This document shows positions 43,731 to 56,101 of a DNA stretch of 64,000 nucleotides, piece after piece (the stretch's first letter is position 1; every line of letters starts with the position of its first letter). Position numbers and translations under genes: made by a program. Under the pieces are notes generated by a model that did no database searches, was not told the DNA's origin, and saw only the letters and a list, made by a program, of their open reading frames with translations. The DNA comes from Marthasterias glacialis (lineage: Eukaryota; Echinodermata; Asteroidea; Forcipulatida; Asteriidae): NCBI GenBank assembly GCA_911728455.2, contig OU452219.1, positions 12,862,397-12,926,396 of the forward strand, read 5' to 3'.

Positions 43731-46700
43731 CTGTAAACAAAAACAAATAAACAAAGCAAAAATCTTAAATTTATCCATAGTGCAACGATACAAGGGAGAA
43801 CACAACCGATAAACAGTCACTGACACTGACAGTGAAGTACAACACCGCATAATGAAAGCCTGACGGCAAGGCCCAATTTCATGGCACTGCTTACTACAAA
43901 ATTCTGCACTTACTGAGCCTTTGTAAAGCGTGTGATTATAGTCTGTAAGCACAGAATTCCGCGGTAAGCAGAGCGTGTGATTATGGGCCGTAAGCACAGA
44001 ACTTCACGGTAAGCAGAGCTATGAAATTAAGCCCAGATTACTTGAAATTTCAAACATGGAAGACATAATATTAAACAAACCAGGTGAGACAAAACATTGA
44101 AGAAGACTCCCAGCCACCTTTTCCCTAAGTATTTATTTATTTATTTATTTTCATTTTTAATTAGGCAGGGTAACCTTATCAGCAATACACCTGCTGCCCA
44201 TAAGGACTTTGTATACAAGCATTAAAAAAGCAAAATTAATTTTTCATCTACATCTATTAAATCGGGTTTTAAACAAGAACAAGACAAATAAAAAACACAC
44301 AAAAAAAAAAAAAAAAAAAGCCTAAGGATTTCCCAAAAGAGACCCGAATACAATCCCCTTACAATAACTATACAAAAAAAAGAAAATGTAAAAAACATTA
44401 AAAAAGTAAAATACAGAGTAATTAAAAAAAAGTGATTAATCGAAAACAGAAAATCAAAATCAAAAATCAAAATCATGACCTCCGAGTGGCACACTGCTTT
44501 CAGTTTTTTACTCCTGAAGGGACATCTTAAAGTATCATCTCTTTTCTCAAGAGAGGGATAATCTTCAATAAAGGATGCGATCATCTTACCAAAGAGATAC
44601 TGAGAGCACATCTTGAAGCCTTCTTCCTCCTCTTCACATTTGTCTGCCGCCGTCTCCTTATCGCTGATGGTGGTCGCGTAGATGCAAGCTCCGTGTTCCA
44701 CCAGGTTGCGCACCATGATTACATTGTTACACGATGCCGCGCAGTGGAGGGGAGTCCTGTAACATGATGATGTAATTATCATTATTATAAAATATTATTA
44801 TTATAATTATTATACCTTTCTGGTATTGAAACCAAGGAACTTTCAAACGTGATTTGCACTGTGACCCATAGGCCTGAAGATACCTGGGTAGAGAAGATGA
44901 CGAAGATGCTAAATTCTGTCAGATTACCCTATGTTACATCAGTGCAACAATCATGATCTATTCCACACCAAATGTTGTTGCAGCTCATATTAAATAATTT
45001 TTAATTGTATAAGGTCCCAATGCTTAAGTACAAAAAGTAGCTTAACACAAAGAATTTGCTTACCAGGTTACCAGCCAAAGACCATGATGCATACAGCATC
45101 ATTTACTGGATTCATGCTTATCATTTTGCCTAGCACAACATTTTAAAGCAATATAGTCTGGTAAGCAGCTCTATGAAATTGGGTCCAGGTTGCAACTACC
45201 TGTATGATGGTTTAAAACCAAACACTTGTTTCTCCAAAACTTTTCTCATATTTAACCACTGCCCTCCACACCCCCCAAAAAAAATAATAATAATAACAAT
45301 AAATAAAAAGCAAAACGATCATTAGGTAAATGTAAATGGCTACAAATGATCTATACATCACTTGAAATGTAAACTGTTTTTGCTAATCAAAAACAGGTGT
45401 TTTTTGCGTTTCTGTGTTAAACAAATCTGTATGTTCAGGAGCTCATTGTAATTAGTCTCCGGACTCATCATGCAACCCTACAGCCTTGATATCTGTAATC
45501 TGGACAGTCGACACATGCAGATGACATCTCATATGGATACAGAGAAACAAGGAAATATTGAGTGTTGATTCCGAGGGAAAGATAACAAGTATCTTTTCCA
45601 GACAATCTACACTAGCCATACTTTTACCAAGTAGATCGGGTTACATATATGTGACCCACTCTGCAGAAAGGAGTCTGATGTGGCAATAATGGTTTTTTTT
45701 TCTGAAGGTATTCACATGGCTTGAAAGAGGATGAAATAAACTTCCAATTGGTGTATGTCAAAGTGCCGAAGTGTAATGTGTTGATTTCTCATGATTTTTT
45801 TAAATAATTGATTTTTTCACGAGTGTCAAAAAGCCCTATGAGAGAAAAAAGGCATTTTAACGTTTAAAATGGTTAACAACTTGACTCAAAATAGTTGACA
45901 AAAATGAAAATAAAATAGTTTTGGGATTTAATATTGTTATTTATTTCAATGTCATCTCAAATTAAACATGTTAAGATGCAAATGCCCCCCACCCCAAAAA
46001 AATGTTTATAATTTTTTTTTTTTTTCAAGCGCTGCTTACGTGTTAACAAGATATGTGATATCAGACTCATTTCTGCAGAGCAGGTCACATTTATCAGCAA
46101 TTGTTAGATTGCAGACTGGCTTTTTTTTAAAGTCAATTAATGCAGACAATATGAAACTACAATTTAAGCAACCCGCAGAGTCATTGCCTGGCCTGCATAT
46201 GTCGGTCATAAATATGTCATGACATTATCACCAACTGTGCAGACGATGTTTTACGACATTTCATTGCAACGCTTGTATGACATGACCCGGCTTCAGTCTT
46301 TAGACTGGGTGTAATAAAAAAATGATATTACTTTTACCATAGTTTATGTTGATTACACGTTTTTACATCACGAAGGAACTGTATCACAGAAGATATTTCC
46401 ACAGAACCTTCCATAAGATATTATCATGCTTGATGTAAACGCAAACCCAGAGTTGAACTCAGACAGGTACAGCAAATTACCCTCCTCAGAACCAACCCCC
46501 TTCAACCGACCCCCTACACCGCACCCCCTACTACTGGGGCCAATTTCATAGCGCTGCTTAACGGTAAGCAAATTTTTGTGCTAACTATAGCAGAAACATT
46601 TGCTTAAGCGTAAGCGCATTTCACAGGTGAGCCAGAAAATTAGGCGGCAAGCTTGCGCGTTCACCAAGGATTTGCATCGTTACATCATTCATTTTCCTAC

Positions 46701-49700
46701 AGTAAGCACCGGAAGGTAAGCATGCCTTTTCGTGTGCTTACGGTTAGCAGCACTATGAAATGGAAATCGCACAGTAAGCACAAAATCGGTCGTTCAAACA
46801 GCTCTATGAAATTGGGCCCTAACCCCCACCCGATTAAATTTCAATGGATATGACCAGCTAGGGTTGTTATAGCCTGCATTCTACTCTGACTAAACTCTGA
46901 GCAGCTTACCATCCGTCACTGTCTGGTGAATTGACGTCTACCCCGTTCATGATGAGGAAGTTGACTATCTCGTAGTGATTGGCACAGATAGCATTGTGCA
47001 AGGCAGTGATCCCCTCATCATTGGCACCGCTGGGATTGGGTACCTGGAGAAATGCACCCAGGAAATGGGGTTAAAAACATGGGTAAACCGAGAATATTCA
47101 CAAGGACTGTTAGCAGTGAACTTTTGGTTGTTCATCGGTTCTCGGGACTTTGTTACATTTATTTCCAACCTTCTGATATTTTACAAAACTTCCATTACAA
47201 ACATGTCTCAAAAAACAGCAATGCCCATAAAATTATTTCCACAGTCTATAACAAGTATGCTTAACTGCGTATCCATTATTACAAGTATATATGTATATTT
47301 TTTTCAGTTTCTATTTCTTTTTTTTCTGGCCATTGATTAAAACAAGGGGATACAAACATGAAGTCAACCCTACACAAGTATCTTTATGACTTAAAAATAA
47401 ATCTGTTTGTGTCTGGAAAACAAAACTCGGACAAGTGGGCGTGATGCATACAGTGTAAACACTGAAACAGGAACAAGTTTTCAGAGATGACAACATTGTT
47501 GATTTACATCAAATTGAATTTTTTTTGGTGTTTCCCCATTTTCCAAACATTAACTAGGGCAGTAATATTTTACAATATAACAAAACTGATATGAAACAAA
47601 TAAAAATAGAGAAAAAAAAACAATACAGTATCTATGAAATGATGGCTGAATGTCAAACCCACCTCAGGCATAATTCTGCGGACCAAGTCAAATTCTCCTT
47701 CTAGAGAGGCATCCAGCAATAAGGCCAAGGGATCAAAGCGCACCCTGATAGTTTTCTTTGGAGCGCCTTCTTTTTTCAAGATTCCTTTGACTTGTCCCTT
47801 CCCAGTGGAGCTCCTGTTGCTGATGACCGGGGAACGGGACAGCTGTGACAGGGCAGCGGTGTACTGCTTCTGGCTCAGGATGGCATTGTTCATGAAGTTC
47901 ATATCTTGTTCATTCTTGGTGAGACCTTTTGTCTGTTTGGAAGGGTCCTGGCCGAGGCTGTTAATGTTCACTGTCTGGTCTTGCTCTAGGAGTGTCCCCG
48001 GTGTCTGAGGTTGGTAGGGAGGTAAAGGCTCATTCCCGATCTTGAGGAAATTCATGCTTTCTTTATCCTCAGAGTAGGACAGACGCTTCTTGAGTGGACG
48101 AGGCATGTTGCGCAACCTCTGCAAGTCGGGGTGATGGTACAGGTGACTCATGGGAAGGTTGAGTGGACTTGGTGGTCGGTTTGGATTGAGTTGGGTTTCC
48201 TCATCCTCACGCAAGGGCTGTGGCTGACTGCCCGACAGCAAGGTCCTACCAGGTGGGTTGGGTCGAAGGGCATTCGGGAAGAGGCTCCTAGCAGCAAGAT
48301 TCATCTTTTTCTCTGGTTGGTCTCTAGGATTTGACCTGTGCTGCCCGTCAGTCAACGTCAGGCCTTGCTCATAGCTTGGACGATTGTAATTACGCATCTG
48401 GGCCGGTGGCGGTGGGACAAACATGCCCACCGTTGCTGGTGATCTCTGATGCCTTGGTTTGGTTGGATCAGGAGCAGCACTGATTGAATACGGCTGAGGA
48501 AGCTCTGGTCTAGGAGGTGGAGCGTCATGACTGACAGGGGAGGAAGGTTTGGAGCCCGGTCTTACTTGGTGGACTGTACTTGGTGACCCTGGTTGTACCC
48601 TTGGAGCAGGCCCAGAAGAATTGACAACAACAGGAGAGGATGAGCCTGAGCTTCGACCACCTGAAAGTTTAGGACTGCCAGGATGATTGGAGGATGCTGA
48701 GGTCTGTGTAGCGAGTGCAGAAATAGGCTGACTAGATACTGATGGGTACCTCTGACCATTTGGTGCTGGTGGGGCACTTCTAGAGGGAGAGCCAAGAGAG
48801 GGAGGATCAGATCTTCCAGACAATCCAGTTGTAAGGGATCTTGGTGGAGGAGGTGGCTTCTTTTTCCCTTGGGGTGATGGGGGCTGTTTGGTCCCACCAT
48901 GGCTCTGTGACCCGAGAGAATCAGTGCTTGCACTCCTGGTTCTAAAGTCAGGCTCATTACCATTACCATTTCTATACGGCTGACGAGAAGGACTTCCTGG
49001 TGCTTGTCCTGGAGCGTAGCTGGGTTGTCTCCAATCACCCTGCTGTGAGACACCTGCATCATCAGTAAATTCTTTAGGTGGGGATAGAGCTGCTTCAAGG
49101 CTTGCAAGGTTATACATAGGTGTCCTATCACCAGCTCGTCTCTCTGAAAGTGATGTTAATCTAGGATCTGTCTTAGATGTAGGGATGGACTGCGAAGGAC
49201 TTCCCGGTCGTTGATTATGAGGTACTGGAGAGCCACCGTTGTCAGGTCTGCGAATTGGTCCTTGAGATGCATTCTGTTGGTTAGGCAGGGCACTTGTGGG
49301 TACACTATCAATGCTTGAATTCTCAGTCAATGAGGAAGTGTCACTACCGCTTTCATTAACACCTTCCGGTTTTCCACGGGACTGATGGACGTTATCCAAC
49401 GATGTAGAATGCCATGAACCGGGAACCTGATGCCTGTTGGCTGACATGGGTGATCCCTGCCTGGGGACTACCGAGGAGGCATTTTGGTTAGTCCTGGGTT
49501 TGAAGCTTTGCGTGGGAAACAAAGTTGCGGGCTTCGAAGGCATTGGACGGTTTGTAGGACCGGGACGCCCATTACCATTGGATGGAGGGGGACCAGACAG
49601 GTCACCATTCGCCATGGGGGATCTCCTTCCGTGGTTACCCTGTGGTCCCCTGGGATCAGTCCTTTTACCCAGATCCCTGGGTTGCTGTGGCTGGTTTCCA

Positions 49701-52700
49701 TACCCAGGTCTCTCAAACCCCACGTTGCCGTTGGGCACTCCACCCTGAACCAGTGCATTATTGTTGATGTTTGGCACCGGTGAGGGTAACTGAGGCTTTC
49801 CCAGGCTTCTCGTCTTACGCAATCTATCGGTCAGTTCTTCAATGCGCTTGTCAATCACGTTCATCTCATCCTTTCGTTGGAACATTGTCTGTTGTTGTTT
49901 TTGTAGAGTTGCGCTCTGCTCATCGTTAAGCCTGTTCCGTAACTGAAAGAAAAACAAAACCCACATCATCATTTTCATAACAATTTTATTTGAGCTTTCA
50001 TACGGTTATTTTTATCCCCCAAAATTTATGGGAGATTTCACTATTGCAAATTTTTTTCAGAAACTTGCGTCTGTGAAGAAACGCTCATTGAATAGTTAGT
50101 TGCAGCTTAAGGTACTTGAATGTTAACCAAGGCTGAAATCAAAAATCTTGTACCTTAAAATGTTTTTTAAACCTGTACCTGTTTGGGACATGACAGTACC
50201 ATAGCCGAACAGTCAAGCGCATCAAACTCAGGTTCTGATGGCTGAATCATCGGAGTGTGGGTTTGATTCCCAGTCTTGACACCTATGTTCTTGAGCAAGG
50301 CACTTATATAATTCATGTCTTTATTCAATAACAAACAAGACAAGGTATAACAAAGCCTAGGACCCCTTGGCCACGACACGCTCATATGTTACAGGCTTCT
50401 AATAGACTTTTCAGGCTATTTAATAACAATTTTGCTAGTTTTTCTGAGGGCCGAAAAATCGGAAATCAGACTTAAGTAGGAAGAACATCATCCCTGGAAA
50501 TGGTGTAAGTATGCCTGACAAACAGGAATAATGATGTTGTACAGTGTCGTGATCTAGCAACTAGGATAAGAATGCTTTATAAGAACCAAGCATTATTATT
50601 CTTATTGATACCTCATAAACTAATTACAGTCCTGAGAATTATACCACGGTGGTTACTCACTAATAGTTCCTTTCTGAGCCTGTCAAGCTCCGCATTAGCT
50701 GGTGACTTGTACACATCTCCATTGAGGCCGTTTAGGTTTCCGTGTTTCAGCTGCTCAAGTTGTTGGGTCAGTTCTTCCACTTTGGCCACGGCCTGAGCTA
50801 GCTCCTTCTCTTTCTGAGAAAACAGCGTCCTGACTGAATCCAACTCGTTGGCTGTTTGGGTTCCAAGGGAAAGAAGAGTGTTTGGGTAAATTTGGTGTTA
50901 AATAAATCAGTTTTAAATACTAACTACGTTTAGTTGAAAGTCTCTCAATCAAGGCTGTATCTGTCTCTTCTAAATAAAGATTAATTCATATTAGTCCATA
51001 GATTCAAATCACTAGTCCAAATCTGATTTGGGAAGACAACTTAACATTTGGGGACATTTAAAACCATGTTTTTTTAAAGCTTAACATTTGTATTTGAGCT
51101 TAGAACAGGTACTTGAGCAAAGTTGTTGAACTTGAGGAAATGAAAGAAAATACTTCAAATGGTAACATTTCATAATTGTACAAAGTTTATAAAAGTTGTT
51201 GTGTCTAAAAATGAATTGAAATGGGCGGTGTCTAACCCGTAAAGACCGAGGACTTTAACACAAGGGATCTGGGTGTTTTTACAGAGCAAGGACGTCCCCG
51301 CATCGCATTAGTATACAAAACCAAGGTGGACGTCGCTAAAAGAAATTCGGTCCAAACAACGAGAGAACAAAAAGAAGTCCTCAATTTATGGTGTCGTCAA
51401 AACACTTATTCTGTACATATAATATGTAGATGTTGAATTAAAATTGGGACATCACTTCTGTTAACACTCAGTTATATACTTTTAATGCCCCAAACTATTT
51501 GAATTACACTTTAAAGCCAGTATTAATTTCATGAAAACAACAAATTGGTAAGAAAGTTGACTTTTGAGAGCCCCCCCCCCAAAAAAAACAGTTTTCATCT
51601 GTCATAAAATAAACATACTTGTCAAAAGACTCGGAGGCCTTTGAGCAAAAGAAAAACTACTGATGAGTCATCTCATTTGAGAACTGAATCCCTGCATCCC
51701 ACTCTGTCAGTCACACTGCAATATCATGAATGCTGTTGGCCATACACTTCTTGTCAATTGATGAGAGGAAATATTCTCTTATCGTTTCTGACAATTGCTG
51801 AATAACGAATACGATGCTGGGCACATTAACACAACCACCCAGCGGGAAGTGTGTCAAGTTTCACTGTTTTGTGGTCGTACCTTGAATTGAGGTTTGTGTA
51901 TTTTAAATGGAGGTTGTTGGTTATTTTTTTCCTTCTTTCCTTTCACTGACACAAGATCATAGACTGTGCATTCCCATGAGAAAACGTCACGTATTTTGTA
52001 ATCTTGAGCTCAAAGTGTCATTTCTTTGATCAAAATTATTTTTATTAAGCATTATTAAAGATTGTTGCTAATAATGAAATGAAATGAATAGACGTTTTTT
52101 AATGAGTCTGCCATATCTATAATCCAATAAAAATATCTAAGTCTGAGTGGGGGAGTTATTGTCACTGAGACCATCATATTTACCTGAAAGTCGAGGATTT
52201 TATTTATTTTATTTTTTGCAGGGGGAGGGGCTCTAACTCCTGATTGTAAGGAAAAGAGAAACAACGTTCTTCTGTTTTCATTCCACACTGACATCATATG
52301 CATTGACTGCGCTAATGCGGTAGTCTAACCCTTGCAGTGTCAATTAAATTGGTCCTACTTATAAACTTACTTTTCTTGATTACAACACACTACAAACCTT
52401 ACAATGACCTTTGTGACAATACAAGTTGTGACCAAAATAAAGTTTGGGAAGTCAGCTTCGAACATGTGTACGCCTTGACTGCAGTCATTGTTTCTAAAAG
52501 TTGTATTTGCAGTATCTTATTTAAAAAAAAAGTAGTAATCGAGAGCTTAAAACCCACGGCGTTTCGCATATTTCATATAAAAGCCCCAGCTCAACATTGG
52601 TAAGAGGAAAAACATAAATGTTCACAGATTTACATATACCTTACATGGTATAAAGATAATGATGGTAGAAAACTTTCCTTGAAATATTTTTGCCTGAAGT

Positions 52701-55700
52701 GTTATCGTTTTTAAATAATAAATGAAGTAAAATCCAAAATTAGTTTTCATCTCAGTGGGACAGAACTCTGCCTATAGGAATGCGCACAAAAATGCTGAAT
52801 GCATTTTTACCGTTTTCTCGCAAATGAAACAACGAAATGAGCTGACATTTTCACAGGTTGGTTTCATTACAAATATCTTGATTTGTGCAAAGAATGGAAG
52901 CATTTACAGTCAGTTTACCAATGTAGAGCTGGGGCTTTTCTAGGGAATTTCTAGGTTTAATTACAGTGAACAATTTGTGTAATGAAAGCTGAACTGTACA
53001 CTAAGCACGACGCTGCCTCTTAATATACAGGACTTGCACTCAACTGCCTGGCACTGAATGGCTTTCAGCTAATTTACGGAATTGTTATAAACACTTGAAG
53101 TTGCACAATTTTAAACAAACTACAGTTTGAGCACACTCAAAGAACAGCACTGGCTGTATGAATGAAGCCACTTACATAGTGAGTGATTAGAGCTCTTGGC
53201 CGAGTCGGCCTGACCCCTCAGGGACCGTAGCTTGCGAAGCTTCTGCTCCTGGGCGTCCACTTTGTCTCGCAGATGTCGCAAGCGCTCGTCCTCTGCTGCC
53301 ATTTGCTATTGAAAAGAAAAATCACCATACCGAAAAAAAAGATTCACAAGAAGAATGGAAATGGATGTACCTTGGGTTTATAATGAAGCACTTAGGACTG
53401 GGGTAGGGTTAAGGGGAAAACTTGGCCGCTATGTAATGTGATCCACGTCTTTCTGCCTGATTAATTCTACTATAATAAATCTGTCTCCTAATATCAGTCT
53501 CTTGAGCTTTCCTGTTGGCATTGTGTGTTCATTGTCGCCACTTTCTCGATGCTTTAAAACAGCTATACCGTATGCGTCTGTGCATCTCTCACATGACCAA
53601 TCACAGTCAATCAACATCATGGCTGCAAAATCTTAAAACATCTTAAAACACCCCGCTTTGGGGCCCCAATTATTGTCATGCTTTCCATTAATGCAAACTG
53701 CAGTGCAAATCATCCAGATAACCTTCGTTGTATTAATGGATTTTTGACATATTATTTCCAAGCCCTTTTTTCTTGCGGTCTCTCTTTTTTTCTTTTTTTT
53801 TTTCCCTCTCAACTGTACATGATTTCATAACCAGGCCAAATTAGGTTTGCGCTCGAACACAAAGCGCGTCAGTCTGACTGGGGAAGTCAAGTGTCCCTGC
53901 TTCCGAGCCCAGCACCTGTCAAAACTCAGCGAGATGTTTTCCCAACCATGACACCGAACTATAAAATTAGGATCCTGGTTAGCTTCTCCGTTGTAATGCA
54001 TGAGAGACTCTTAAACTCATTTCACTCTCATCACTTGCCTCCTTGGCAACAAAATAGTTCCTGAATGGAGCCATGATGAAATTAAACTGAAAATAAAATT
54101 GCCCTCCATGTGAAATGTGTCTTACTTCAACTATCATAAAGCAATACCAGCAGGAATGCAATCTGTTTACTAAAAGGTCATAAATATTAACTTTCAGATG
54201 ATAAAAATTCATACATTTTCCCCATATGACCCCATTTCTGTTGGTTTTTGGTGCCATTTTTGTTGATATATTTTTATTATTTCACATTCAAATAGTAATA
54301 TACGGTTAACTTAGTAGAGAATTCCCTGCAGCACACAAAATTTGCTTTTTTTTTTGGTACAGTACAGGATAAAGGGTGACAGCATAGTTCCAATATTTGA
54401 TTTCAGAGAGAGTTTGTGTGTACAAATATTGCCTGTCTGTACCAGCCACAGACATTCGTGTTTACAAAGAACAGCACATCCCATCAACTTCAATGCCTCA
54501 CTGCACCATTTGAAGTGTGACAGCACTGGCCAGAAACTTGTGTTTTTCCTTTTCTGGCCGTTGAAATCATTTTCCTGTCAGTCCGCTGTCAGGCATCGAA
54601 GCATGCACTTAATGCCTATTCAGGCGTTCCGACAGAAAGCTACATCTTTTCGATTTTTCCCCTCCCGTCAAGACAAACAACAGCCTGTGTGGAGCCGAGA
54701 AACCCTGTGGATTCTAAAAGCGGGTGGATGCAAACGTTGGCAAGGCCAATTAAAAAACTCCAAGGCCATTTTTGCCACCAGGGGCGACGCACAAAGTCAA
54801 GGCTTCACATGTACGCCTAATATACCCTATACTACTACGCTGTGTGCAGGGTTACACTAATACTTTCTTCATGGATATCAAGTACCGGTATCCAGCACCA
54901 AGAATGGCAATTCAATATCTCTCTTTTTTTTCTCTGTGGGTCACAGCTCACCCATAAATACTTGCAAACTGAACCATTACTCAGTGCGATTAGCCCAGCA
55001 CAGCTCTAGCCTCACTGCAGCTTAGTTCAAGTATTGTCAGAGAGTTGCATGACCCACTTTTTAATGTGTTTTTTTGTTCAGAGCAGTTTCAAATGTCTAA
55101 AACCCCTGCCAGGGTGCTAAGTGGTATGATGCCTGAGGCTAGTCAGCCACGGTGACAATTGAAATGCAGGCTCAGGGAATTTTCATAAGAATTTGATGTC
55201 AATTGTAGAAAGACCCCCCTTTTGAAGTGCATGAAAACGTTCATCAAATCTAAGTCAGGGCAAATCTAAGCCTATGACATTTCTAAAGTGCGTGTTCATG
55301 TTGTTGTTTTTTTGCCCGTTTCATACTAGGAAAGCTCTTCTATATCTTTAAAGGCAGATTACCCAGGCCACTATTATAGCCACTGTTACTTTCTTAGGCA
55401 TTAATTATCCCCAAATATTGGTGGTGGGGGGGGGGGGGGTTAAAGCATACACAGGCCCCATACTTTATGGAGGCAACAGATTCAATTGCCTCTGGTTATT
55501 TGCCTTGGTGCCCCTTACAAATTTAAGTGTCCCTCCCTGCTAGAGGTATTTTTTTAAATAATTTTATTTTAATTTTTTATTAATCTATTTATTTATTTAT
55601 GGGGGAGATTTACATATATTTCTTCATGTGGATAGATAGTTCCCACTTGCCATCACACAGTGCATAATAGGCCATCTTCACGGGCAATTGTCGTAATTTT

Positions 55701-56070
55701 TTTTTACACACAACCAGGAGTTTTGTGTAAACTGCAAGAGTAAACAACGAGAGTGTGCAGCACGTGAGAATTTTATCAAATTCCTTGCATGATTGGTCAT
55801 TGAACCACTCCGCTGAGTAGAAAAATGTGAACGCTTGATGGCAGCTCAAAACCAAAACCCACGTTGCCCGTAAACAGTCTATGGTCCCAAACTCTGGAAC
55901 AAACTTCCAAACCAAATCAGGGACACAACATCTCTCCTCAACACATTTAAGACACTTCTGTAAGCCTAGTTGTTTCAGGAGGCCTACCATCAATGACATA
56001 ACTTCTGTGCCTCAGCAACTTCGAACAAATCTTTGATTTCGGCGCTTTATAAATTTTGACTGATTGATTA

Positions 56071-56101
<31 letters not shown>

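Noticed and set aside
44222-44589. Extension of the ankyrin exon frame beyond 44590
   Set aside because: A GTAAGA donor in the right phase ends the exon at 44590; the extension is low-complexity Phe/Leu-rich intron translation.
48562-49131. 189-codon minus-strand frame within the ASPP large exon
   Set aside because: It is an alternative frame of a Pro/Ser-rich coding exon; the composition reflects the real frame and no family motif is present.
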